From the NCBI GenBank assembly GCA_003116975.1, contig BGKB01000124.1, forward strand, positions 1 through 64,000: a DNA stretch of 64,000 nt. The letters run 5' to 3'. Of this stretch, positions 53,718 through 63,760 are shown piece after piece. Each line of letters starts with the position of its first letter. Position 1 is the first letter of the stretch. The notes beneath the pieces are model-generated. The model was not told the DNA's origin, searched no databases, and was given only the letters and a program-made list of their open reading frames with translations. The DNA comes from Aurantiochytrium sp. KH105. Lineage: Eukaryota > Sar > Bigyra > Thraustochytrida > Thraustochytriidae. Made by a program: the position numbers and the translations under genes.

Positions 53718-53840
53718 TATTTAAAACCCTAACCCTACCCCTCGCGCGGGCGGCGCGGGGCTTTCGCGGCTGCACTTCCGGCGGGCCATAGGCCACTTGC
53801 GGCCGCGCTGCGCAAGTGGGGAATCGGCCCGCGCAAGTGC
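53718..53840 (+). promoter_or_regulatory. eL21 promoter: telo-box, CACTTCCGG site and CACTTGCG palindrome
   Basis: A TATTTAAAA element at 53718-53726 overlaps AAACCCTAACCCTA at 53724-53737. The latter is a telo-box-like word known from ribosomal protein gene promoters of plants and other eukaryotes. GCACTTCCGGC follows at 53772-53782. Next is CCACTTGCG at 53793-53801, matched by its exact inverted copy CGCAAGTGG at 53811-53819 with a 9-bp spacer, and another CGCAAGTG at 53832-53839. The coding start is 54067. The regulatory roles are inferred. Confidence 0.55.
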
Positions 53841-54066
53841 GGCTGGGCGCGGCGAGGCGCGGCGAGCGGGTGGCCAGGGCGCAAGCAGGGGCGTGCGACA
53901 AAGGGGGATAAGCAGGGGCCCGGGTAAGGAGGCAGAAGAGTGGCGGCGGGCGAGGCGAGGTAGAAAGGAATTGGCACACGTCACGCGCGCAGAGCGGTGA
54001 CGAGCGAGTCGAGGAGGCGCAGGCAGCGGAGCGCGGGAGCGGCAGGCCAACCTTCACGCAGGCAAG

Positions 54067-54555
54067 ATGCCTCACTCCTTTGGTAAGAAGGCGCGGACGC
54101 GCGACATGTTCTCCAAGCCCTTCCGGCGGAATGGAGAGCCTGCGCTGTCCAAGTACCTCATCACCTACCGCGTGGGCGACATCGTGGACATCAAGGCAGA
54201 CTCATCGATCCACCGTGGCATGCCCCACAAGTACTACCACGGCCGTACCGGTGTGGTGTACAACGTGACCAAGTCTTCGGTCGGCGTTGAGGTCGTCAAG
54301 CCCGTCAAGCACCGCCTGATCCGCAAGCGCATCAACGTGCGCATTGAGCATGTCTCTCCCTCGCGCAGCCGCGAGAACTTTCTCCAGCGTGTCAAGGAGA
54401 ACGACATCGCCAGCAAGAAGGCCAAGGAGTCCGGCGAGCGCGTCGTCTCCACCAAGCGTCTCCCCGCTCAGCCCAAGGCCGGCTACGAGCTCGAGATCAC
54501 CGAGGACAACGCCCCCATCACCATGCGCCCCCTCAAATTCGACTACTACATCTAA
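54067..54555 (+). CDS. RPL21: 60S ribosomal protein eL21
   Basis: 162 residues, the normal size (human 160). It starts MPHSFGKKARTRDMFSKPFR and continues LITYRVGDIVDIKADSSIH, RGMPHKYYHGRTGVVYNVT and KRINVRIEHVSPSRSRENFL, ending in FDYYI. These are diagnostic eL21 stretches over the whole length. It is a cytosolic large-subunit protein and needs no intron here. The promoter upstream carries a telo-box, consistent with coordinated ribosomal gene control. Confidence 0.97.
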   Translation: MPHSFGKKARTRDMFSKPFRRNGEPALSKYLITYRVGDIVDIKADSSIHRGMPHKYYHGRTGVVYNVTKSSVGVEVVKPVKHRLIRKRINVRIEHVSPSRSRENFLQRVKENDIASKKAKESGERVVSTKRLPAQPKAGYELEITEDNAPITMRPLKFDYYI

Positions 54556-55547
54556 GTTTCATGTGGTACCTATTGCTCTCCCTCATTTTTCACATGCTGT
54601 TGTCGTCCGCGTCTTTATCATTGTCATCGGCATCGGCAAGGTCCAAGGAATGGTGAAGTGGCCGATTGGCTCTTTGGCCTTGCAAGTGCTGGACAATGGC
54701 GATGCCTGAAAGACGCGAAAGAGGACGTTTCTTGCAACAACAGTGGTCTCTTTGTTTCTTCTTGTCCTGCTCATCGACGTCTTCGATCTTGGGTGAATTT
54801 TCTTGCTTACAGAGTCACTTTCTCTCCTTTTCTTCTTGATGAAACTCGACACTTGCTTCATTCTTCACGTGCTCATTGCGAAAAAAAGAAAAAGGTATAA
54901 AATCCGCGAAAGAAGAAAGAAGGATGACGCGCATTCCTGCAACTTTCACCCCGGGTTAGACTCACTCCTTGCGCAAAATGTTCCCTGCTCAATCGCTGTC
55001 CGACTTGCCATGTGTACGCGAGAAGAAGAGGAGGATAACGGGAGAAGAAAGATGGCATGTCGTGCAACAAAAGTCTCATGCTAACCCCTTCCCGTGTAAT
55101 ATTAATCAATGACTCTGACTTGCCACGCACCAAAGATTCGTTCGCCCAAGAGATAGATCGGCCAAGGTCAAGTCAAGGCGCGTCCTCCGCTCCCGTCCAT
55201 TTGCGAACAAGCGAATTTGTTCCTTGTTTGAAAATACAGCAAAGCTCGCAAAGTCGATGCATCGTACTGGGAAAAGAGAGTGAATCAAACAGAAAAGGAA
55301 AAAAAGTATAATAAAATCATCCAACTATTCTTGCTTTCAAGATCTAACAAGGAACGCCACGAGGCATACAAGACAAGGACAAACTGTGTCTTGTCTCGCC
55401 GCCAATGCCACGCTCCAATCTGCCCATCTACACGCTCTTGTTTTCTTGCTAGCCTTGTTTTCTTTGCTACGAGAGAAAATGTTCTGTGCATTCTTGCCTG
55501 CACTCACTCACTCATACATGCACTTGACTGTTGTTGACAGTGTACAT
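54556..55547. other. Gap between convergent eL21 and HAD genes, no gene seen
   Basis: About 1 kb, AT-richer than average, with short frames only. A TATAAAAT at 54897 and AATAAAAT at 55310 are noted without assigned function. Confidence 0.45.
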
Positions 55548-56234
55548 TCACGGAGCAGGTGCAGAGAGCTTGGCCCAGAGGTCCTCGTTGAACTCATGCA
55601 GAGACTCTAGCACAGCATCGGTAAACGCGTACCGAGGGAGCTTGTCCTCGGAAATGAGCCGCCGGTCAGGAACGGTGATGCAGGTCATGCGCGCTGCCTT
55701 GGCCGCCAAGGCTCCAGTCACCGAGTCCTCGAGAGCAAGGCACTGCGTAGCCTCCACGCCCAGCAACTCGGCCGCGCGCAAATACACGGCAGGGTGAGGC
55801 TTTCCGAGAGGGTCATGCGCGGCGGAGCACACGTGCGCAAACTTGTCAGTGATCCCAAGACCCTTGAGAGCGGCCTGAATCACCTCCATTGGCGAAGAGG
55901 AGGCCACGGCCAGAGGCACCTGCTTGCTCGCGGCAAATGCAAGCGCCTCCTTGAGACCAGCCATCGGCCTCGCCTCGCCATTTTCCAGCTTGGACACCAT
56001 CAGTTCGATCATCTCCTTGGTGATCTCAGCCGGGTCCTTATCCGTCACCCCATGCCTTCTAGCGTGGTGCTTGGCGATCTCGTCAATGCGCAGACCCAGC
56101 GTCTCCACGCAATGCGCCGTAGTCAGCTCCACGCCAACACGCTTGAACACCTCCTGCTCCACGGTATGCCACACAGGTTCGCTGTCGAGCATGAGCCCGT
56201 CCATGTCAAACACGACGGCCTTGATGTCTGCCAT
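55548..56234 (-). CDS. HAD-superfamily sugar-phosphate phosphatase (YniC / 2-deoxyglucose-6-phosphatase type)
   Basis: 228 residues from the ATG at 56234. Motif I is VVFDMDGLMLDSEPVW, with Asp10 the nucleophile and Asp12 the acid/base. Motif II is VASSSPMEV. The motif III Lys is in PLGKPHPAVYLRAAELLGV. Motif IV is CLALEDSVTGALAAKAARM. A helical cap lies between motifs I and II (about 20-90), as in the beta-phosphoglucomutase/phosphatase subgroup. It should dephosphorylate a hexose phosphate or similar small molecule in the cytosol; the exact substrate cannot be read. No targeting signal seen. It shares a divergent promoter with the next gene. Confidence 0.85.
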   Translation of the reverse strand: MADIKAVVFDMDGLMLDSEPVWHTVEQEVFKRVGVELTTAHCVETLGLRIDEIAKHHARRHGVTDKDPAEITKEMIELMVSKLENGEARPMAGLKEALAFAASKQVPLAVASSSPMEVIQAALKGLGITDKFAHVCSAAHDPLGKPHPAVYLRAAELLGVEATQCLALEDSVTGALAAKAARMTCITVPDRRLISEDKLPRYAFTDAVLESLHEFNEDLWAKLSAPAP

Positions 56235-57064
56235 CTTGCCGCTCCACACGAAAACCAACGAAAAGCCGCCTTCTACTGCTGCTCTTGCTGCTCCTGCACG
56301 ATGCGACCAACTTCCTCTGCACGATCCAACCAAGCTCTTGCTGCGTTCCCGGTCTGCGTTCACTGACAGTCTGCGCACGATGCGCACGCACGCCCGGCTT
56401 CCCCACGATGCCTCGTCACTCGTGGCTTCTCCGGCAAAGCTCCGCTCGGCGAAACCATCCAGGCGGCGCTCCGCTCGACTCCATGTCTAACCCCCATTTG
56501 AATCGTCTCTTGGCGCAACCTCCACGACAAATACGTACTACGCTGCAACTTGATGCGCTTCATGTTATCCCGAAGGTCCGGGAGAGCTTAGACGACAAGG
56601 GCGCTTTCTGCACTTGTAGTTTCTACTTGGCCGCGGCTATAACCCACTTCCGGCGAGGCGCCGGGAAAGGGCCAAGATGCAGCGGCAGGCAGGCCCGAGG
56701 AATCGAGTTCTTCAACCACCAGACCGAGACCAACCTAACTGCCGCGCTCGAGCGTCGCGCTCGCTCGGGCGGCGGAGACGCGGCAGCAGCTGGCGTGCGA
56801 GGCGCTCGCGGGGGCCCGCGAGCGGTCCTTGCCGACGCCAGTCACGGACAGCTCTGCTCGCGCTTCTGCTCCGTCGCGAAGGGAAGAAAACGAGGTCGGG
56901 AGTGAGAGATTCGTCGCGCTCTGTCGGCAGGAGCGCTTCGAGAGCGCCACAGACCTAGGGCGAGATCGCCTTGGGAACGCCAAAGACTGTAGGCCGCTGC
57001 AGATTAGATCGGAAACGCTGTCAGGCAGACCTGCTTCAATCCCCCTCCCCCCCTCCTCTCCAAG
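56235..57064. promoter_or_regulatory. Divergent promoter region between HAD and Tudor/FHA genes
   Basis: It contains CCCACTTCCGGCG at 56643-56655, the same core as in the eL21 promoter, near a GCGGCTATAA word at 56632. A GTCACTCGTGGC region lies near 56415. No gene is seen in between. Confidence 0.4.
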
Positions 57065-59620
57065 ATGCCGCGTCCTCGAAGGTCATCGTCGTCGCGGGCA
57101 GAAATTTCGCGCCTCAAGGGCAAGACGGTCTACTACAACCGAGAAGACGACGAGACCTTGAAAGGCCGGGTAGATAGAGTCGATCGCAAAGGCGGAAAAG
57201 TTCACATTAATTTCCCAGATGTAGGGAGTAGCATGTGGTTTGAAGAGGACGACTCGCGACTCAAGTTCGTGGATCTCGACTCGGCACCTTCAAGCAACAA
57301 GCGCCGCGTAAGCGCAAGCAAACGATCGCAAACGCCAATGGGTCAGGCCCACACTACCATCGAAGACCTTGTTGCCAGAATTGAAGAGCTCTTGCGTGTA
57401 CCAGGGGACGGCGATGCATCCCACAAGCGAAAGCGTTCTGCGGCTCTTCGTGCCAAACAACCCGCCGCGCTCGGCGTTGAGGCGTCCCTTCCACCGAGTC
57501 CTCGCGCAAGCATGGGCGTGCCGCCTGGCGGCAAGATCGGCAACGATGCCTCACGCAAAGAGACGACGGAGGACCTTGCCAAAGAGAATTCCGACATCAA
57601 TTCAGGTGTCGAGGACGCGCCCGTCTTTCGTAAACTTGATCCCAAAACCCTACGATCTACGCTTCGCGACGCTTTGCAGCTCCGAGAATGCCGCCCTATT
57701 GACACCACTTCCACCGTTCTCTCTCTCAACTCGCTCATCAGGATGGCTCGGTCCAAGTACGCGGCGCGCTTGCCCGCACAAGGCAATGCAATGCAAAATT
57801 TCCAAGAATCAGTCTTGCGCGCGCTCTTTGCGTGCGGGGACGAGGCACTCGCTCTCGTTTCTGCTATCCACATACGTGTAGCACGCGCCGACGCGCGCGC
57901 CAAAGCTCGCGCAGAGTCGCAGCGAAGTAAATCGGATCTGTCGAGGTCCAGCGGCGCCATGGGTTTCTTTTCTTCTGATGACGACAACGACTTTAGCGAT
58001 TCCGACCTCGAACTGGACTCCGACGATTCAGAAGATGACGACGGTGATGACGAAAGCCGACTCCACGCCTTTCGCCAGCAAGTCAAGGAAAGAGCGCGAA
58101 AAAACGCGCGCGGCGGCGCTCTCAAGGATTTTCAGGATACAGCGCGTACAGAGCTGGCAATCTACCTGCAGGAGATTCGCACTGTCGCGCCTCGAGCTTG
58201 GTTGCCCACAACGACGGAGATGCCTCTGCAGGCTCTTCAAGCCGTCGTCAAGGCCGCGATATCCCTTCTCTCTGCGCACGAGCGCTCTGCAACAATGGAC
58301 CGCGGCCTCTTGCTCGCGCTCTTGCGATGCACGGTTCTCGGTCTCGATCACATTGCTTCCATCGTCCATGCCGACGCCTGCCACCAGGTACGCTCCTCCG
58401 CAGAGAATATTGTGCCCACCTTTTGTGTTCTCGAGGACCTCGAGCAGCCCGAGCTCCTGCGCGAGCACGTACAGCAACTCGTGCAGGCTTCCTTTGCCCT
58501 TCACGGCCTCCTCGCTGATCTGAACACTTTTCTCGCTGCTGTTAACCACGACGAGCGGACTATTTCTGACGAGGAGCTCGTCTACTTTAACGCTTCTTCG
58601 GACGTATTACGACATGCTGCCTGTACGACGCGCAGACTCTTTTCTGCCCTCACGCTTGGCTTCGCGACACACGCTTTCAGCCTTGTGGCTCCAGCCGACC
58701 AAAATTTAATCACGAGCGCCGCCCAAGCCGTACTTGCTCCGATTTGTCCCGCAAGCATTCTTGCTCGCTTCAAAATTCGCAAGGGCACCGACGTCGACAA
58801 TGCGCACTCTGAATTCATGGAAATCGCCACTCGTCTCATGAAGAAAGTCATTCCTGCGCGGGGCCGTGGCGCGGATCGCCTCTCCATGGCAGAGCTCGTC
58901 AAGCATCGCGCGGACCTAAAGCAGCAACGTGATTCGAAGTCGAAGTTTCTCAAACTCGTCGATGATCTTGACCTCGGAATTACCAACAATGACTGGGACA
59001 ACTATAATGATTGGCCCGACGTTGTGCGCATCTGCGCCGTCCTGTCTCTCATGGACCTTGAGGACACATCGATTACGCAGCTTGCCAAGATGCTCGACCA
59101 AGAGGACGAGTCAGAGATTGACACCAAGCATGAGCAAGCGGCCAAGGAGGAGTCCCGCACAACCGCGCCAAAGCGCCAACAGGTTCAATCATCTTCAAAC
59201 ATTGAAACCCCAGCGAAAAGAGTCAAGCGAAAGGAACCGCCGGCACGAGCCGCACACAAGTCGCCGTGCAAGCGCTTCAAACTTCAAAAACGCAAGGCCG
59301 ACGAAAATGTCCCAGAACAGTGTCGATTTCCAGAGGACAACCGTCTGCTTGTTGGCCGCGCCAAAGAGTGCCACTTGCGTTTCACCGGTAAAAGGGCAGA
59401 CGACCAGCTTCTCTCAGTCTCCCGGAGATGCGCTGAGCTATCCCAAGATCCAGAGCGGGGCATTGTAACGCTTCACGTTTTGGCCTCCTTGGGTATCCGT
59501 GTCGACGGCGAGAAACTGGAAAAGGGTGTCGAGCGCGAGATTCGTGAAGGATCACGCATTCGTTTCACCACAAAGGCTGGCAACCGGACCTTTGAGTACA
59601 TTCTCAAGCGCGATGTTTGA
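57065..59620 (+). CDS. Nuclear-type protein with Tudor-like N-terminus and C-terminal FHA domain
   Basis: 851 residues. Residues about 15-68 look like a small Tudor/Agenet-type barrel (LKGKTVYYNREDDETLKGRV, then GKVHINFPDVGSSMWFEEDD). An acidic Ser/Asp tract lies near 303-331. A large helical region (about 350-660) is unrecognised. Basic clusters at about 720-745 (AKRVKRKEP, FKLQKRKADE) could be nuclear signals. The last 110 residues form an FHA-like domain: LLVGRAKECHLRF, LLSVSRRCAELS, SLGIRVDGEKLEKG, and GSRIRF. A barrel that may bind methylated histone joined to an FHA that binds phosphothreonine suggests a chromatin or DNA-damage adaptor. That is inference. The start sits just after CAAGATG with no better upstream candidate. 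Confidence 0.68.
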   Translation: MPRPRRSSSSRAEISRLKGKTVYYNREDDETLKGRVDRVDRKGGKVHINFPDVGSSMWFEEDDSRLKFVDLDSAPSSNKRRVSASKRSQTPMGQAHTTIEDLVARIEELLRVPGDGDASHKRKRSAALRAKQPAALGVEASLPPSPRASMGVPPGGKIGNDASRKETTEDLAKENSDINSGVEDAPVFRKLDPKTLRSTLRDALQLRECRPIDTTSTVLSLNSLIRMARSKYAARLPAQGNAMQNFQESVLRALFACGDEALALVSAIHIRVARADARAKARAESQRSKSDLSRSSGAMGFFSSDDDNDFSDSDLELDSDDSEDDDGDDESRLHAFRQQVKERARKNARGGALKDFQDTARTELAIYLQEIRTVAPRAWLPTTTEMPLQALQAVVKAAISLLSAHERSATMDRGLLLALLRCTVLGLDHIASIVHADACHQVRSSAENIVPTFCVLEDLEQPELLREHVQQLVQASFALHGLLADLNTFLAAVNHDERTISDEELVYFNASSDVLRHAACTTRRLFSALTLGFATHAFSLVAPADQNLITSAAQAVLAPICPASILARFKIRKGTDVDNAHSEFMEIATRLMKKVIPARGRGADRLSMAELVKHRADLKQQRDSKSKFLKLVDDLDLGITNNDWDNYNDWPDVVRICAVLSLMDLEDTSITQLAKMLDQEDESEIDTKHEQAAKEESRTTAPKRQQVQSSSNIETPAKRVKRKEPPARAAHKSPCKRFKLQKRKADENVPEQCRFPEDNRLLVGRAKECHLRFTGKRADDQLLSVSRRCAELSQDPERGIVTLHVLASLGIRVDGEKLEKGVEREIREGSRIRFTTKAGNRTFEYILKRDV

Positions 59621-59915
59621 CCTTCCGTGTGAATGCTATGTTTGCAAACCCTTTCCATGTTTCTATGCTTTCATTTTTTCTATGTCCTTTTTTCTTGAAC
59701 ACAAGTGGTGCCCAAATCGACACTCACTTCTGCAGCACTTGCCTGTCTTCAAGCCTGCCACATTTTTTTCATTTCTTGCTGTAAGGCCTAATTTGTTTCT
59801 TTTCTGCCTGTTTGTACTCATCGCACCGCACGCTATTATCACAGATGTCGCGACTGCTCGTTTCTCAAAACCAAAGAAACGAAAATTAAAGGCTCGCGAC
59901 GGCGGCAAGAAATTG

Positions 59916-59946
<31 letters not shown>

Positions 59947-60244
59947 TCACACACGGCCTTTAAAATTTCTAAAAGGTCAGCCCCATATAATGGGCCTACT
60001 TGGATCCTACCAGACTTCTAGACCTCAACGGCCATTTCTTTTTTGATTTTCTCTTTCGCGCAAATAAACTCGACCCCAGACAAGACCACCAACTGCAAAG
60101 CTGGCCTCTCTGCTGGGTCGGGCTGACATTGAAGCGAGGTCGCGCAGCAAAGCGATCTGCGCGGCTTGGACTGGAGCACGCAAAAGGTCAAGCCGATCAG
60201 GGCAGTGGAGTGCTCTGGCGCGCTTCCACTTTTGGTCACCACGT
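59621..60244. other. Intergenic, no gene seen
   Basis: AT-richer sequence with a GGCA run at 59915-59945. Presumed 3' UTR of the FHA gene and promoter of the next gene. Confidence 0.45.
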
Positions 60245-62488
60245 ATGCCAACAGGCGCAAGAACTCGCGTACGGCCGCAGTCGGCGCCACGCGCGAGAAT
60301 CCAACGCGACGAAAATGTGCGCAACGATGTTGATAGAATCGTGCACGAGGTTCCCGTAGGAGCTCATCGTGTAGCGCCGGTGCGAAGACCGCAGTCTGCT
60401 CATGCGCGACGCCGCCCCAAGCCCCAATCCCGAACCAAGGCTTCGCTCAGGAGCGCCGCAATGCCTGGTCCAGGCGGCCTCGAGCAGACCGTAAGAGACC
60501 TCGTGGTAGAGGGCCGCCTCGTGGAAGCCATCAAGCTCTCCCAAAAGATGGTCGAGATGGCACATGATCTCAGCGGTCCCGATGCACATTGGCGAATGCG
60601 ACGAGGAAGTGAGCTCATGTTCCGACTTGTTGTCGAGCTTGGCGAGCGAAACGAAGAATCAGGACTTGCTAGCGACGTGCGCTTGGCTCTTGACTTATTA
60701 AAAGATGCGCAGCGTCTTGCCACTCGCGTGGCCCACATTCAGTTCGAGCTCGATCACCAGCAGACGTCAAGCCCTCGCGCCGAGACGCCCGTCGACCCAG
60801 CCCCCTCTGCGAGTATGGATGCGGCATGGGCTGTTGAATGCAATAGCTATCGGGTCCTCATGCTTGCCTGCGAAGCTGGGTGCGCCCGCAGACTTGGGGA
60901 GCGTGCAGTGGCCGAAAGCCAGGCCACTCGCGCGCTCGAGCTGGCAACAGGCGTGACAGACGCAACGCCCCGCGATACACGCATGTTTCGCAAACTTCAG
61001 GAAGGTCAAGCGCGCTGTTCATTGATACTGTGCACGATCGCATCGGGTCGCGGCGACCACGCCACTGCACTGCAGCATGCGCGGGCCAGTGTGAGCTTTC
61101 TTGAATCAATTGTTCCTTCTCGAGTGACACTTCGAGGCCGTTTCGACACGATCGTCGTGCGCTCGCTTGGAATCTCTTACTACAATGTAGGTGCCGAACT
61201 CGAGCATCTCGAGACAGCGGCAGCCTCTGCGCATGCGCAGAGAAGATCTGGTGACGTTGACGCCCGGCGCGGGGAGCCCGGACATGTCCCGTCCTTGGAT
61301 CCAATGACATGGTACAAAAAGGCCCTGCAGGTGGCCAACAAACACCCTGCTCCATTTTCACAAGAGGTCCGCGCAGCTTTTCTTAGAACCGTTCAATCCT
61401 ATGCCGCAATCGTGCCGCCCCCAAAACGCCCACGATCTGCATCACGCAAGAAACGCTCTTCCTCGAGTCCGCGTGACAGCGCAAAGCGCGAGTCTCGACA
61501 CAGCGACAAGGAAACCAGTAAGTCTCGTCGCAAGAACCGCGCACCAAAATCAAATGTCAACCAGAGCGACCATACTTCTCCAATGGATGTGAAAATGTCG
61601 CTCATGGAAGCCATGGAAGCGCTTGGCGTTCCAATGGAGGCTCTTCGCGTCATTGTTCAGGAACACTTTGCAGGCAGCGAAGAGGCTGTTGAAACAAGTG
61701 CGCTTTTGGAGTTTCTGCGCAGAATCGCTACCGGCCCTCATGCGGGAAAGGCGCTTGCGCGCATGCGCGATCTCTTTGGCTCCGCGCGTGGATTTTCAGA
61801 GGTCAACCTCGACGTTCTCTTCTCGCAGCCAGATCTAAGGGCGATCGTGCAGACTGGCGTCGAAGACGCAGCCCAGCTCGTTGACGACCTTGATCCTACA
61901 ACTTCAGACGCGCCATGGGAAACCTTTGTTCCCGACCAAATTTTCTCCAAGGCAAAACTTGATATCCTCGAAGCCTTCGATCTTGGCGCGGTGGCGCCTC
62001 AACTCACAGGTTTTGCAGCCATCGACACTTGGGAGACACCGGCAAACTTTGGAGCGCGAACAGTGCGACTTCGCTCGCTTCACGAGCAAGTGCAAGCTGC
62101 AGAGCGGGCGAATCGCACCCACGCCATTCTCGCACAAAATCCCGTCCCGGTCTCTGTTGCAGGTTGGCGTATGCTTGAGGATCGCGAGTTCCCTGGCGGC
62201 ATGCCTTCCAAGGAGATGGCTCTGAAATGGCCGCCCTTGCTTCGCGACGTGGAAGTGGAATACTTGACGCGTCTTGAAAAAGGCCATCGTGTCAAGCCTC
62301 CGCAGCTTGAAATCGCCAAGGACGAAAATGGAAAGGGCAGTACAAGGAAAGATCTTGATAGTAGTGATAAGAACGACTCTCGAGTCGAGCACGACGTGCA
62401 CGGGTCGCACGCTCACCCTCTCTCGCCTGCAAAAAGCCCTCTCGGCTGGTCGGAAGGCATTCGCGCGGCAAGAGATCAAGTTCACTGA
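60245..62488 (+). CDS. TPR-like helical protein with RPQSA motifs
   Basis: 747 residues. The N-terminal 70 residues are basic and carry the word RPQSA twice (RPQSAPRARIQ and RRPQSAHARRR). Residues about 75-385 are helical in a TPR-like rhythm: LVVEGRLVEAIKLSQKMVEM, MLACEAGCARRLGERAVAES, ILCTIASGRGDHATALQHA, and SLGISYYNVGAELEHLE. A basic Ser/Lys/Arg linker follows (about 395-450), then a second helical part (about 455-680) with MEAMEALGVPMEALRVIV and PHAGKALARMRDLFG. The end is disordered. A scaffold role is likely; RPQSA words are common in protist axonemal proteins as I recall, so a flagellar or centriolar role is possible. The ATG at 60461 is an alternative start. Confidence 0.62.
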   Translation: MPTGARTRVRPQSAPRARIQRDENVRNDVDRIVHEVPVGAHRVAPVRRPQSAHARRRPKPQSRTKASLRSAAMPGPGGLEQTVRDLVVEGRLVEAIKLSQKMVEMAHDLSGPDAHWRMRRGSELMFRLVVELGERNEESGLASDVRLALDLLKDAQRLATRVAHIQFELDHQQTSSPRAETPVDPAPSASMDAAWAVECNSYRVLMLACEAGCARRLGERAVAESQATRALELATGVTDATPRDTRMFRKLQEGQARCSLILCTIASGRGDHATALQHARASVSFLESIVPSRVTLRGRFDTIVVRSLGISYYNVGAELEHLETAAASAHAQRRSGDVDARRGEPGHVPSLDPMTWYKKALQVANKHPAPFSQEVRAAFLRTVQSYAAIVPPPKRPRSASRKKRSSSSPRDSAKRESRHSDKETSKSRRKNRAPKSNVNQSDHTSPMDVKMSLMEAMEALGVPMEALRVIVQEHFAGSEEAVETSALLEFLRRIATGPHAGKALARMRDLFGSARGFSEVNLDVLFSQPDLRAIVQTGVEDAAQLVDDLDPTTSDAPWETFVPDQIFSKAKLDILEAFDLGAVAPQLTGFAAIDTWETPANFGARTVRLRSLHEQVQAAERANRTHAILAQNPVPVSVAGWRMLEDREFPGGMPSKEMALKWPPLLRDVEVEYLTRLEKGHRVKPPQLEIAKDENGKGSTRKDLDSSDKNDSRVEHDVHGSHAHPLSPAKSPLGWSEGIRAARDQVH

Positions 62489-63231
62489 CAGTCGCTCGCT
62501 TCTTGGCATAGATTCTCTTTTTTGGCTATCTCTCTGAACCCATCAATCTCAGTCAAGCACATTTTACTACATCAAACTTACAGCCCACTGCTGAGGCTCT
62601 TGCTCTTCATAGACGCAACGTTTTGTTTTTCCCCTCCCGCAAAATATGCACTCGAGAAGATGAAGTCAAAGAAAAGGAAACAAGTGCAAGGATTCTCAAC
62701 AATCATTCTACTCTTTGCTAGATTTGCCCACGGCTAATTCTACTGGATTTCGTTCTGCTACTTCCTTTGTCATACCTCGAAGCGTAAAGTTTGCCGCTGG
62801 CCAATCTCTTCGACGATTTGCTAGTGTTCCTGTTTGCTTTCCCGATCTCACACAAACACAAAGCGCAACCGCAATTGCGGACGACATGATCAGCCTGAGC
62901 AATCTTGGCGAGACCATACTCCCCTCCCTCCTCGCCCTTCATCATCGCCACCTTGCTGCCGCTGTCCCCTTTCTGCTAGTAGTGGGGCACGCGCCTGAAA
63001 GAGTGTGCAGAGTCACCTCCACGACCCATCAGAAGCGAAACGCGAGAAAGACCACGCGGGCACAGCGCAGCGCAGCGCGGCGCGGCGAGGCGAGGCGGCG
63101 TGACGACGCTCCCTTGCGTCCTAGCTAGCTAGCCAGCCAGCCAGCCAGCTAGCTACGTTTGCTTGCTTGCCTGCCTGCTCCGGGCAGTGCGGCTTTGGCG
63201 TCTGGACGTACGAGAAATAGCGCTCAGCACC
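62489..63231. promoter_or_regulatory. Intergenic and presumed thioredoxin promoter
   Basis: The first half is AT-richer. The second half turns GC-rich with GCGCA and GGCGA runs near 63063-63100 and a CTAGCTAGCCAGCCAG run at 63120-63150. No gene seen. Confidence 0.4.
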
Positions 63232-63705
63232 ATGCTCTCCGAGGCGCTCGAGACGGTGGGCGGCTTTGTCATGGAGCACCCGCTGCTCCTCGTGCTGGTC
63301 GCGTACGTGATGATGCAGCTGTACATGCGGTCGCGTCCGTTCCCAGTGGTCGAGGGGTCCAAGGTGCGGTCGATCGCGAGCATGGCCGACTTCAAGGCCC
63401 TCATTCAGGAATGCAAAAACACCAATGCCGTCCTTGTGGTGGACTACTACGCCACGTGGTGCCCGCCTTGCCGCCGTGCTGCTCCTGTGTACGGCGAAAT
63501 GTCAAAAATCTACAAGGAGGACGACGTGGTTTTCTCCAAGGTCAACGTGGACGAGGTCCGGGAGCTAGCCTCTGCACATGGGATTCAGGCCATGCCAACC
63601 TTTAAAATTTTCAATTGTGACGCCAAGGAGGTGCACTCGCTCCGAGGCTGGAACGAGTCCGAGCTGCGCAATATGATTGTGACTTCTATTAACAGTGCCA
63701 AGTAA
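63232..63705 (+). CDS. Membrane-anchored thioredoxin-like protein
   Basis: 157 residues from the ATG at 63232. A hydrophobic segment at about 17-32 (PLLLVLVAYVMMQLYM) precedes the thioredoxin fold and likely anchors it, with the fold following a short basic linker. The fold shows VLVVDYYATWCPPCRRAAPV, where WCPPC replaces the usual WCGPC, then VFSKVNVDE and the cis-Pro loop QAMPTFKIF. Disulfide exchange on a membrane face is expected. Which compartment cannot be read. The CPPC active site is seen in some bacterial and organellar membrane thioredoxins and should shift the redox potential. Confidence 0.85.
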   Translation: MLSEALETVGGFVMEHPLLLVLVAYVMMQLYMRSRPFPVVEGSKVRSIASMADFKALIQECKNTNAVLVVDYYATWCPPCRRAAPVYGEMSKIYKEDDVVFSKVNVDEVRELASAHGIQAMPTFKIFNCDAKEVHSLRGWNESELRNMIVTSINSAK

Positions 63706-63760
63706 GCTTGCCCTTTTACACATTTGGCACTTGCATTCGCAGACGAGGAAAAAGGTGTGA

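Noticed and set aside
53724-53737. CCCTAA repeat as an internal telomere
   Set aside because: Only two units, placed at a promoter next to a TATA-like word; telo-box is the simpler reading.
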